A DNA stretch of 5,263 bases, from the NCBI GenBank assembly GCA_002415895.1, contig DIAV01000111.1, forward strand, positions 1 to 5,263, given 5' to 3'. The position numbers and the translations under genes are program-made. The stretch is from Anaerolineales bacterium UBA5069 (lineage in GTDB: Bacteria; Chloroflexota; Anaerolineae; Caldilineales; Caldilineaceae). The notes below the pieces were generated by a model. The model did not search any database, was not told the DNA's origin, and worked only from the letters and a program-made list of their open reading frames with translations. Below, in pieces: positions 1 through 5,263 of the stretch (the first letter of the stretch is position 1; every line of letters starts with the position of its first letter).

Positions 1-1637
1 GCCACGTCGGTGCTGTCGGCGTGGAGCGTCACCTGCTCCACATCGAGGCCAAGCGCCTGTGCGGCAATCTGGCGGAAGGCCATGTGCGATCCCTGGCCCA
101 CTTCGGCCCCCACGCAGCCCACCACAGCGCGCTCAATTGCATCTGCGCCGTGGAGTTCCACCCACGCCGCGCAGTTTTCGGGCGCGCCCAGGCTGAAGCC
201 AACATTCTTGAAGCAGCAGGCCACGCCCACCCCCTGCGCCACGCGCCCGCCGGCGCGCTGTGCCGCTTCGAACGAAGTCAGGGGGCGGGCGGGTGCGCTG
301 CGATCCCGCGCGGCGGGTGCATGCCATGCGCCGCCGTTTTGCAGCCAGCCCCCTTCACGCGCAGCGCGCTCGAGCACCTCCACGGCAGAGCAGCCCGCGG
401 GCAGTGCGCTGCGCGTGGGCAAAATGGCCCCGTCGCGCCAGAGGTTGCGCATGCGCAATTCCACAGGATCCATACCCAGCGCGGCGGCCAGTTTGTTGAC
501 CTGCATCTCGACGGCAAAGTGCGCCTGCGGCCCGCCAAAGCCGCGAAACGCGCCCGAGGGCGTGTTGTTGGTGTAGACAGTGCGCGCCGTCACGTCCACG
601 TTGGGGATTGTGTAAGGCCCCAGCGCGGCGAGGAGGGCGTTGCCCAGCACCTTGGTGCTTGTGTAGGCATAGGCCCCGGCGTCGCTTGTGAGGTCCATAT
701 ATGCGGCCACAATCCTGCCGTCGCGCGTGGCCCCCCACCTGGCGTGGATTGTAAAGGGGTGGCGTTTGTGGTGGCCCACGATGCTCTCTTCGCGCGTCCA
801 GACGGTCTTCACCGGCCGCCCCACTTTGCGCGCGGCCAGCGCCAGCACAATCTGCACGGAAATGTCCTCGCGCCCGCCAAAGGCCCCGCCCACCGTGGCG
901 TGGCGCACGACAACCTGCGTGTCGTCCAGCCCCAGGGCGTGGGCAATTTCATGGCGCTCCTCGTGCATCCACTGGCCCGCGCAAATTACCTCAATGCGCC
1001 CATCCGGCAGCACGTGGGCAAGCCCGGCCTCGGGCTGGAGGTATGCGTGCTCCTGTGCGTGCGTGTGGTAGGTGGCTTCAATCACCACATCGGCCTGCGC
1101 AAAGCCCGCGGCGGCGTCACCGTTGCGTATGTGGTATTCGAGCAGCAGGTTGGAATCCAGCGCGCGCGTGCCATAGGGAAAGCGGAATGCGTTGGGGTGG
1201 AGCACGGGGGCGCCGGGGGCCAGCGCTGCCTCAGTACTTGTTATAACGGGCAGCGGTTCATACTCAATCTGGATCAACCTGGCGGCGGCGGCGGCCTGCT
1301 GCTCGGTTTCGGCCACAACCAGCGCCACGTGGTCCGCCTCCCAGCGCACAACGGCGGCCTGCGGCGTGCTGCCGGGCCCGCAAAGCACGGGCTGGTCGGG
1401 CATAATCAGCCCGTATTCGTTGACAGGCACATCCGCGGCCGTCAGCACAGCAAGCACGCCCGGCGCGGCGCGCGCGGCGTCGGTGTGTACGGCAAGCACG
1501 CGCGCGTGCGCCACGCCCGCGAAGACAATCTTCAGCCAGGCCTGGTTGGGCAGGTTGATGTCACCCGGATATTGGGCGCTGCCCGTCACCTTGGGCATGG
1601 AATCAAAGCGGGTGGGGCTACTACCGACTGCGCGCAT
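1..1637 (-). CDS. Xanthine dehydrogenase/aldehyde oxidase family molybdopterin-binding subunit (3' end cut off)
   Basis: Large subunit of a molybdenum hydroxylase, which binds the molybdopterin cofactor and the substrate and normally works with 2Fe-2S and FAD subunits. The ATG at 1637 is preceded by a GAGG ribosome site (1641-1644), and the N-terminus has the family's R/F-D-x-x-x-KVTG-x-A-x-YPGD pattern. About 545 codons are present; the family usually has 700-800, so roughly 200 C-terminal residues, including the catalytic Glu, lie beyond the left edge. Visible motifs are Gln222 (position of bovine XDH Gln767), GGAFGGRED at 250-258 (Phe798/Glu802 region), [10 protein letters not shown] at 362-371 (Arg912/Phe914 region) and GQG at 514-516. 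The loop is GAFRGFGG, not the VAYRCSFR loop of CO dehydrogenase CoxL. Asn333 occupies the place of bovine Arg880, so I do not assign a substrate. Family is certain; substrate is unknown. It diverges from mscL, so any partner subunits would be downstream or elsewhere. Confidence 0.95.
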   Translation of the reverse strand, partial: MRAVGSSPTRFDSMPKVTGSAQYPGDINLPNQAWLKIVFAGVAHARVLAVHTDAARAAPGVLAVLTAADVPVNEYGLIMPDQPVLCGPGSTPQAAVVRWEADHVALVVAETEQQAAAAARLIQIEYEPLPVITSTEAALAPGAPVLHPNAFRFPYGTRALDSNLLLEYHIRNGDAAAGFAQADVVIEATYHTHAQEHAYLQPEAGLAHVLPDGRIEVICAGQWMHEERHEIAHALGLDDTQVVVRHATVGGAFGGREDISVQIVLALAARKVGRPVKTVWTREESIVGHHKRHPFTIHARWGATRDGRIVAAYMDLTSDAGAYAYTSTKVLGNALLAALGPYTIPNVDVTARTVYTNNTPSGAFRGFGGPQAHFAVEMQVNKLAAALGMDPVELRMRNLWRDGAILPTRSALPAGCSAVEVLERAAREGGWLQNGGAWHAPAARDRSAPARPLTSFEAAQRAGGRVAQGVGVACCFKNVGFSLGAPENCAAWVELHGADAIERAVVGCVGAEVGQGSHMAFRQIAAQALGLDVEQVTLHADSTDV

Positions 1638-1676
1638 GGGAACCTCGTTTATTGGCATACTGTTCGCGGGTCAAAA

Positions 1677-1705
1677 CAAATAGGGTGTGCAAATTGCGAA
1701 TGCAA
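1677..1705 (-). promoter_or_regulatory. Weak candidate promoter for the molybdenum hydroxylase gene
   Basis: Read on the minus strand, TTGCAT (1700-1705) and TATTTG (1677-1682) are separated by 17 bases. This would start transcription around 1670, about 33 bases before the ATG and compatible with the GAGG ribosome site. Each hexamer matches the sigma-70 consensus at only three positions, so this is a suggestion. Its -35 element overlaps the inverted repeat at 1692-1707, which also overlaps the -35 of the divergent mscL promoter. Confidence 0.22.
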
Positions 1706-1707
1706 TT
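1692..1707. repeat. Inverted repeat AATTGC-N4-GCAATT in the divergent promoter region
   Basis: Perfect 6-bp arms (1692-1697 and 1702-1707) are separated by GAAT. The dyad covers the TTGCGA -35 element proposed for mscL and the proposed -35 of the divergent hydroxylase gene. A symmetric site in this position is typical of a regulator-binding operator, but no family-specific consensus is recognised and 6-bp arms can arise by chance in a region richer in A and T than its flanks. Confidence 0.35.
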
Positions 1708-1723
1708 CAGGCGCTGCTATACT
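1694..1723 (+). promoter_or_regulatory. Sigma-70-like promoter for mscL
   Basis: TTGCGA (1694-1699) and TATACT (1718-1723) are separated by 18 bases. The -10 matches the consensus at five of six positions and the -35 at four of six. It is the best promoter match in the 181-bp gap and points toward mscL. The expected start of transcription is near 1730, giving a leader of about 90 nt. Confidence 0.55.
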
Positions 1724-1734
1724 TGCCATACCTG

Positions 1735-1746
1735 TCGTGCGCACGA
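1735..1746. repeat. 12-bp perfect palindrome in the mscL leader
   Basis: TCGTGCGCACGA is fully self-complementary with no spacer and lies just after the predicted mscL transcription start. With no loop it is more plausible as a DNA-level protein site than as an RNA hairpin. Its centre is about 41 bp, close to four helical turns, from the centre of the upstream dyad, but the two sequences differ, so a single regulator binding both is not implied. Confidence 0.35.
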
Positions 1747-1806
1747 TGGACACAGCAGAGTGCTTCGGTTACCCAATCCCCGTAGGCAAGACCAACAGCG
1801 CATTTC

Positions 1807-1813
1807 AAGGAGG
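1807..1813 (+). promoter_or_regulatory. Strong ribosome binding site of mscL
   Basis: AAGGAGG ends five bases before the ATG at 1819. It is a near-perfect anti-16S match, the strongest in the window, and fixes the mscL start. Confidence 0.85.
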
Positions 1814-1818
1814 AAAGT

Positions 1819-2226
1819 ATGGCTGGTGAACCAAAGAAGTCCAGTATGTTGGATGAATTGAAGGCATTTATCTTCCGCGGCAATGTGATCGATCTAGCTG
1901 TTGCCGTTGTGATTGGCGCTGCCTTTACGGCAATCGTCAACTCGGTTGTCAATGACCTGATCAATCCCCTCATTGGCTTGATTCTGGGCGGGCTCGACTT
2001 TGCCGGCCTTTCATTTAGCGTGGGAAATGCCACCTTTACCTATGGCAACTTGATCATGGCCATTATCAACTTCCTGATTGTGGCCCTGGTGCTCTTCTTC
2101 GTCATCAAGGCAATGAACAGGCTCATGCGCAAGGAGGCTGCTGCCCCGGCTGCGCCACCTGCCCCCACCAAGGATCAACTGCTGCTGACGGAAATCCGCG
2201 ACTTGCTGGCCAAGTCCAAAAGCTAG
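1819..2226 (+). CDS. mscL: Large-conductance mechanosensitive channel MscL
   Basis: Inner-membrane channel (homopentamer in characterised homologues) that opens under membrane tension to release solutes during osmotic downshock. The 135 residues match the usual length (E. coli 136). In order: an N-terminal amphipathic helix (about 8-19), the signature RGNVIDLAVAVVIG (20-33) starting TM1 (to about 45), a short external loop (about 58-74), TM2 (about 76-98), a charged RLMRKE end (101-106), an Ala/Pro linker (107-116) and the C-terminal bundle helix with LLLTEIRDLL (121-130), nearly identical to E. coli. The gate-region residue is Ala29 where E. coli has Gly22; M. tuberculosis MscL also has Ala there, so this is a known variant. 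The external loop is short. The gene is monocistronic: promoter at 1694-1723, hairpin at 2261-2293. Its wobble positions look less GC-rich than those of its neighbours. Confidence 0.98.
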   Translation: MAGEPKKSSMLDELKAFIFRGNVIDLAVAVVIGAAFTAIVNSVVNDLINPLIGLILGGLDFAGLSFSVGNATFTYGNLIMAIINFLIVALVLFFVIKAMNRLMRKEAAAPAAPPAPTKDQLLLTEIRDLLAKSKS

Positions 2227-2260
2227 GCCTGTCCATTCGCCTGCGCATTGACAACCGCAC

Positions 2261-2293
2261 CAGGGGGCCCGCTGCCGTGCAGCGGGCCCCCTG
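2261..2293. terminator. Bidirectional hairpin between mscL and hinT
   Basis: Perfect 14-bp GC-rich stem (arms 2261-2274 and 2280-2293) with a five-base CCGTG loop. It lies 34 bases after the mscL stop and directly after the hinT stop, between convergent genes, so it probably ends both transcripts. Neither side has a clear run of T, so it is not a textbook intrinsic terminator; the position and perfect stem are the evidence. Confidence 0.75.
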
Positions 2294-2294
2294 C

Positions 2295-2648
2295 TTATAC
2301 AGATGCGAGTGACGGTCGCAGCCGCCGCCCACCCAACAGGTGCATGTGCAGGTGATAGACCTCCTGCCCGCCATCTCGATTGCAGGCCACCATCAACAGA
2401 TAGCCACTCTCTGCAATGCCCCTCTCGGCGGCAAGGCGCGCGGCAACGGTGAAGAGGCGGCCCAGCGCCGCTTCATCCTCGGGCATCACGTCATTCACTG
2501 TGGCAATCAGGCGATTGGGCACAATCAGAATATGCACAGGGGCCTGCGGATGGATGTCGTGGAAGGCCGTCACCAGATCATCCTGGTAGACAATTGTCGC
2601 AGGCGCTTCGCCGCTGATAATGCGGGCAAAGGTAAAGTCATCCGGCAT
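2295..2648 (-). CDS. hinT: HinT-like HIT-family purine nucleoside phosphoramidase
   Basis: Cytoplasmic histidine-triad protein of 117 residues (E. coli HinT 119). Characterised members are dimers that hydrolyse AMP-lysine and other purine phosphoramidates or adenylates. The triad YHLHMH places His99, His101 and His103, with His101 aligning with the nucleophile of HINT1 (His112). It is followed by LLGGR, and GGQEVYH upstream matches E. coli Hin[10 protein letters not shown] (21-29) and [12 protein letters not shown] (34-45) are also conserved. The N-terminal CxxC of many bacterial HIT proteins is absent, as in E. coli HinT. Oddity: Ala88 replaces the pocket Asn (HINT1 Asn99), changing a nucleotide-contact position. 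Start ATG 2648 has an AGGAG site (2654-2658) seven bases upstream's span, well placed for initiation. The gene follows the thiolase by 38 bp on the same strand and is probably cotranscribed. Confidence 0.95.
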   Translation of the reverse strand: MPDDFTFARIISGEAPATIVYQDDLVTAFHDIHPQAPVHILIVPNRLIATVNDVMPEDEAALGRLFTVAARLAAERGIAESGYLLMVACNRDGGQEVYHLHMHLLGGRRLRPSLASV

Positions 2649-2686
2649 GATTACTCCTGTACACGCTTGATCGATGCGCGCTTGCG

Positions 2687-3895
2687 CTATACGCGCTCAA
2701 TAATTGTGGCAATGCCCATGCCGCCGCCGGCGCAGAGGGTGACAAGGCCCGTATTCAGATCGCGTCGCTCCAGTTCGTCCAGCAGCGTCATCAGCAGCAC
2801 CGCACCCGTGGCGCCCAGCGGGTGGCCCAGCGCAATGGCCCCGCCATTCACATTCACCTTGTCCACATCATCCAGCCCCATGGCGCGCATAAACTTGAGC
2901 ACCACCGCGGCAAAAGCCTCGTTGCACTCAAACAGGTCAATGTCGTCCAACTCCATGCCCGCGCGCTGCAGGGCGCGGCGTGAGGCCGGTGCGGGGCCGG
3001 TGAGCATGATCGTCGGCTCGTCGCCCACAACCGCCGTGGCGCGTATGCGGGCGCGCGGCTGCAGGCCAAGTGTCTCACCAGCGGCGCGCGTGCCGACAAG
3101 CACCAGCGCAGCGCCATCCACAATCCCCGAAGAACTGCCCGCGGTGTGCACGTGCTCAATCGCGGCGAGGCTGGGATATTTGCGCAGCGCCACAGCATCG
3201 TAACCTGCTGCGCCCAGCGCGGCGAAGGCGGGTGGCAGTGCGGCCAGCGCCTCGAGCGTGGTCTGCGGCCGCATGTGTTCGTCAAAGTCGAGCATGGCAT
3301 TGCCGTCGGCGTCCACCATGGGCGCCATGGAGACAAAGCGTTTGTCCAGTTGCGCCTGCACTGCACGCTGTTGCGAAAGCAGCGCGTAGGCGTCCAGCAC
3401 AGCGCGCGTAAAGCCCTCACGCGTGGCAATCAGGTCGGCGCTAATGCCCTGGGGCACGAAACCAATCTGCGCCGCCACGCTCGCATCCTCCATGAGCGCG
3501 CCGCCGTCACTGCCAATGGGCACGCGCGACATGGATTCCACGCCCCCCGCCACCACAAGGCTCTCCCAGCCCGAACGCACCTTGGCCGCGGCCAGGTTCA
3601 CGGCTTCCAAGCCCGAAGCGCAGAAGCGGTTGATCTGCATCCCGGGCAGGTCGGCGTCCCACCCCGCCACCAGCGCGGCCGTGCGCGCAATGTTGGCCCC
3701 CTGCTCGCCAATCGGCGTTACGCAGCCGATAACGAGGTCATCCACCAGCGCCGTGTCGAGGGCCGTGCGCGCCTGCAGCGCCCTGAGCAGATCGGCCAGC
3801 AGGTAGACGGGGGGCACGTTGTGAAGTGCGCCAGTCGCGCGCCCCTTGCCGCGCGGGGTGCGCAACGTGGTATAGATATAGGCGTCGGTCGTCAT
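2687..3895 (-). CDS. Acetyl-CoA C-acyltransferase (thiolase)
   Basis: Thiolase of 402 residues, the family's normal size. It catalyses CoA-dependent cleavage of 3-ketoacyl-CoA, the last step of beta-oxidation, or the reverse condensation of acetyl-CoA. Catalytic residues are all present: nucleophile Cys92 in [10 protein letters not shown], Asn325 in NEAFAA, His358 in [14 protein letters not shown], and Cys388 in [15 protein letters not shown] (119-124) and [13 protein letters not shown] (250-262) are further signatures. I chose the ATG at 3895 because [16 protein letters not shown] is the typical start of this subgroup; the frame stays open upstream to a GTG at 4015, but that extension resembles no thiolase. 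Its ribosome site (GCGAG) is weak. The sequence looks like the acyltransferase group acting in fatty-acid breakdown, but chain-length preference cannot be read. No hydratase/dehydrogenase partner is adjacent; hinT follows it. Confidence 0.95.
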   Translation of the reverse strand: MTTDAYIYTTLRTPRGKGRATGALHNVPPVYLLADLLRALQARTALDTALVDDLVIGCVTPIGEQGANIARTAALVAGWDADLPGMQINRFCASGLEAVNLAAAKVRSGWESLVVAGGVESMSRVPIGSDGGALMEDASVAAQIGFVPQGISADLIATREGFTRAVLDAYALLSQQRAVQAQLDKRFVSMAPMVDADGNAMLDFDEHMRPQTTLEALAALPPAFAALGAAGYDAVALRKYPSLAAIEHVHTAGSSSGIVDGAALVLVGTRAAGETLGLQPRARIRATAVVGDEPTIMLTGPAPASRRALQRAGMELDDIDLFECNEAFAAVVLKFMRAMGLDDVDKVNVNGGAIALGHPLGATGAVLLMTLLDELERRDLNTGLVTLCAGGGMGIATIIERV

Positions 3896-4017
3896 TGATA
3901 AACGCTCGCTTGCTTTGAGGTCGCGGGTTGGAAACTGCACGTGCGCGCCACATTCGGCAGCGGCCGGCTGGGCCTGCGTGGGCCGGATTGCGCCGCGCGG
4001 GAGGGTTCCATGCACCC

Positions 4018-4023
4018 ATTATA
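4018..4023 (-). promoter_or_regulatory. Candidate -10 element for the thiolase-hinT unit
   Basis: On the minus strand these bases read TATAAT, an exact -10 consensus, in otherwise GC-rich DNA. It would give a leader of roughly 115 nt before the thiolase ATG at 3895. I see no good -35 at 16-18 bp and no TGn extension, so it may need an activator or be coincidental. Confidence 0.35.
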
Positions 4024-4073
4024 CACGGTCCCTCAGCGCACCGCGCTGCACGGCAAAGCTGGCCGCAGGGCTG

Positions 4074-4103
4074 TTGGCCGAAATGCCGCCATGCACGTAC
4101 AAT
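4074..4103 (+). promoter_or_regulatory. Sigma-70-like promoter for the lipoprotein gene
   Basis: TTGGCC (4074-4079) and TACAAT (4098-4103) are separated by 18 bases. The -10 matches consensus at five of six positions. Transcription would start near 4110, about 67 nt before the lipoprotein ATG. Apart from this and the opposite-strand TATAAT, I see nothing further in the 281-bp gap from 3896 to 4176. Confidence 0.42.
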
Positions 4104-4166
4104 GGCCGCCAGCAATGCTGCTTCGATGCAGCCCCACATGCAGGCCAACGGTGAAGTACCAGTACG

Positions 4167-4170
4167 GGAG
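4167..4170 (+). promoter_or_regulatory. Ribosome binding site that fixes the lipoprotein start
   Basis: GGAG lies six bases before the ATG at 4177. This spacing, together with the signal peptide that begins exactly there, rules against the longer in-frame start at 3928. Confidence 0.7.
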
Positions 4171-4176
4171 AGACTC

Positions 4177-4710
4177 ATGCTGCGCAAGACGTTTTCAACC
4201 TGCCTGTCCGTGGCCCTGGCTGCCTTGCTGCTCAGCGCTTGCGTTGCAATCCCGCCGGCCGCGGCCGATGCCGCCAACCGCGCAGTCGCAGGCGCCGCGG
4301 GCGTTGCCACCAAAGCTGCCGAAACCGCCTCCGGCGCAATGGACAAAGCCGCACCCGTTGCTGCGGGCGCCGCTGCCACTGCAACCAAAGTAACGTGCGA
4401 GAGCCTGCAGGGCGTCAGCAAGGCCCTGAGCCAGATGGGCACGCTGGACCCCACGACCGCTGTTTCGGATGTGGTTGCGTTCAAGGCGAAGATCGACCCA
4501 TTCGTCAGCCCCATGCGTGTCCTTGCCCTCACCATGGGGCTGGACCCTGTATCCCAGTTCATTCTGGCCTACGACGCGTTTGGGCTGCTCATCAGGTCGC
4601 TCCCGGCCGACGCCAACCTGGGTGCGGCTTCCAACGCGATCTCGGCAAGCCTGGCAGCCGTCATTGGTGCGACAGCCGTTGCTGAAGATGCGCTGGACTG
4701 CGCGCCGTAG
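4177..4710 (+). CDS. Alanine-rich putative lipoprotein of unknown function
   Basis: I do not recognise this 177-residue protein. It begins with a lipoprotein signal peptide: charged MLRK, a hydrophobic core (about 9-19) and the lipobox LSAC, with lipidated Cys22. It should be exported and anchored in the membrane. Residues 23-72 are very rich in Ala with scattered Lys/Glu/Asp, likely a helical spacer (for example GVATKAAETASGAMDKAAP at 42-60). The remainder (about 73-177) looks like a small helical domain, with a hydrophobic stretch DPVSQFILAYDAFGLLIRSL (123-142) and an Ala-rich C-terminal helix. Apart from the signal-peptide Cys9 and Cys22, only Cys74 and Cys175 are present, and they could pair as a disulfide outside the cytoplasm; this is inference. 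It stands alone: promoter at 4074-4103, hairpin after the stop at 4754-4785, divergent from the thiolase and convergent with the alkyltransferase. Confidence 0.85.
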   Translation: MLRKTFSTCLSVALAALLLSACVAIPPAAADAANRAVAGAAGVATKAAETASGAMDKAAPVAAGAAATATKVTCESLQGVSKALSQMGTLDPTTAVSDVVAFKAKIDPFVSPMRVLALTMGLDPVSQFILAYDAFGLLIRSLPADANLGAASNAISASLAAVIGATAVAEDALDCAP

Positions 4711-4753
4711 CCTTGCGCACGCGACAGAGGCGCAGGACAAGCAAATGACAACA

Positions 4754-4785
4754 AGGGGCCGCATCTTGGTTGAGATGCGGCCCCT
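4754..4785. terminator. Bidirectional hairpin between the lipoprotein and alkyltransferase genes
   Basis: Perfect 13-bp stem (arms 4754-4766 and 4773-4785) with a six-base TGGTTG loop, 43 bases after the lipoprotein stop and about 50 bases after the alkyltransferase stop. The plus-strand side continues CTCTT and the minus-strand side TGTTGTCATTT, so weak T-rich flanks exist in both directions. It probably ends both converging transcripts. Confidence 0.78.
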
Positions 4786-4835
4786 CTCTTGCATGAGCAT
4801 CGAGGCGATTCACTACGCCGGCGCAGTGCTGCGTC

Positions 4836-5263
4836 TCACCGTCCCTCGCCCCACGCGTTCTCGCCGTGGGCGGCCTCCCAACCCAGAATCGCCTTCTTGC
4901 GCACGGTGCCCCAGCGGTAGCCATCCACAATGCCGCTCTTGCGGATGACGCGATGGCAGGGAATGAGCCAGGCAATGGCGTTGGCCCCCACAGCGCTGCC
5001 CACAGCGCGCGCCGCGCTGGGCTGCTGAATTGTCTGCGCAACACTCTCATAGGTTGTTACGCCACCCGCCGGCACACGCAGCAATGCCTCCCACACCTTA
5101 AGCTGGAAATTCGTGCCCTTGAGCAACACGTGCACAGGTTGGCGAGCGGCCAGACCGTCCGCAGGGAAGATATGCGCCATGGCGCGCGCTGTACTGCTCT
5201 GGTCATGCAGGAGTGTAGCCGCGGGCCAGCGGGCGCGCAGCGCGCGCAATGCACTCTCGGCCC
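4836..5263 (-). CDS. O6-alkylguanine-DNA alkyltransferase, Ada/Ogt type C-terminal domain (5' end cut off)
   Basis: Suicide DNA-repair enzyme that transfers the alkyl group from O6-alkylguanine to its own cysteine. The acceptor Cys is in IPCHRVI (codon 4956-4958), followed by GYRWG. Upstream are GTNFQLKVWEALLRVPAG, TTYESVA (Tyr of the helix-turn-helix), ARAVGSAVGAN (the Arg finger and Asn of the family) and, near the C-terminus, KKAILGWE with the final Glu. All expected catalytic-network residues appear present. About 142 codons are visible and the frame stays open to the right edge with no ATG, so the start is outside. The segment ALRALRARWPAATLL before the catalytic domain resembles the linker region of Ada regulators more than the N-terminus of a stand-alone Ogt; a full Ada would carry an AraC-type domain and a zinc-binding Cys domain beyond the edge. 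That part is inference. Confidence 0.93.
   Translation of the reverse strand, partial: AESALRALRARWPAATLLHDQSSTARAMAHIFPADGLAARQPVHVLLKGTNFQLKVWEALLRVPAGGVTTYESVAQTIQQPSAARAVGSAVGANAIAWLIPCHRVIRKSGIVDGYRWGTVRKKAILGWEAAHGENAWGEGR

Noticed and set aside
1646..1674. TTGACC-N17-TAAACG on the minus strand as the hydroxylase promoter
   Set aside because: The -10 is poor and the transcript would start almost at the ATG, leaving out the GAGG ribosome site.
21..1829. A 602-codon open frame on the plus strand, antisense to the molybdenum hydroxylase
   Set aside because: Its translation is rich in His, Arg, Gly and Ala with no recognisable motif, it overlaps the mscL start, and the minus strand carries clear family motifs. 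Long stop-free antisense frames are expected in GC-biased genes.
1819..2226. Ala at the MscL gate position as a novel gating variant
   Set aside because: The M. tuberculosis channel also has Ala at this position within the same DLAVAVVIG motif, so it is a known natural form.
2295..2648. Glu before the histidine triad and absence of the C-terminal Trp in the HIT protein as unusual
   Set aside because: E. coli HinT shares both features; only the Asn-to-Ala change stands out.
3896..4015. In-frame 40-residue N-terminal extension of the thiolase (GTG at 4015)
   Set aside because: Family members start at the [12 protein letters not shown] sequence, and the extension resembles no thiolase; it lies over intergenic promoter-like DNA.
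3928..4176. In-frame N-terminal extension of the lipoprotein (start at 3928)
   Set aside because: It would bury the signal peptide and lipobox 84 residues inside the protein; the ATG at 4177 has a good ribosome site and begins exactly at the signal peptide.
3738..4562. A 274-codon minus-strand frame across the lipoprotein and thiolase start
   Set aside because: It is antisense to the lipoprotein and out of frame with the thiolase, with low-complexity Ala/Arg content and no family motif.
1..5263. A new defence, mobile or biosynthetic system
   Set aside because: The genes are in alternating orientation with separate promoters and terminator-like hairpins, five of six belong to well-known families, and there are no flanking repeats, integrase, transposase or toxin-antitoxin signatures.

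Overview
This 5.3 kb window is ordinary-looking bacterial chromosome with high GC content (estimated by eye). It holds six protein-coding genes, two of them cut by the window ends. I see no rRNA, tRNA, CRISPR array, insertion sequence or phage gene. The taxon cannot be fixed. The MscL pore helix resembles the Mycobacterium tuberculosis type, the HIT protein resembles E. coli HinT, and the thiolase is the kind found in many beta-oxidising bacteria. A high-GC environmental bacterium, for example a chloroflexote or an actinobacterial relative, would fit, but this is a low-confidence inference.

Layout from left to right. (1) Positions 1-1637, minus strand: the N-terminal ~545 residues of a molybdopterin-binding (large) subunit of the xanthine dehydrogenase/aldehyde oxidase family; the gene continues past the left edge. 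(2) Positions 1638-1818: a divergent intergenic region with a good sigma-70-like promoter for mscL and two perfect dyads. (3) Positions 1819-2226, plus strand: mscL, the large-conductance mechanosensitive channel. (4) Positions 2261-2293: a perfect 14-bp hairpin between convergent mscL and hinT. (5) Positions 2295-3895, minus strand: a two-gene unit in which an acetyl-CoA acyltransferase (thiolase) is followed 38 bp later by a HinT-like HIT-family nucleotide hydrolase. (6) Positions 3896-4176: a divergent intergenic region with promoter-like elements on both strands. (7) Positions 4177-4710, plus strand: a small alanine-rich lipoprotein of unknown function. (8) Positions 4754-4785: a perfect 13-bp hairpin between convergent genes. 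(9) Positions 4836-5263, minus strand: the C-terminal methyltransferase domain of an Ada/Ogt-type O6-alkylguanine-DNA alkyltransferase, whose 5' end lies beyond the right edge.

The genes alternate in orientation and are mostly independent housekeeping or accessory functions: molybdenum hydroxylase, osmotic safety valve, beta-oxidation or acetyl-CoA metabolism, purine phosphoramidate hydrolysis, and DNA alkylation repair. They do not form an evident shared pathway, and I found no convincing new multi-gene system. The points most worth a second look are the uncharacterised lipoprotein, the changed residue in the HIT nucleotide pocket, the mixed substrate-pocket signature of the molybdenum hydroxylase, and the paired dyads around the mscL promoter.
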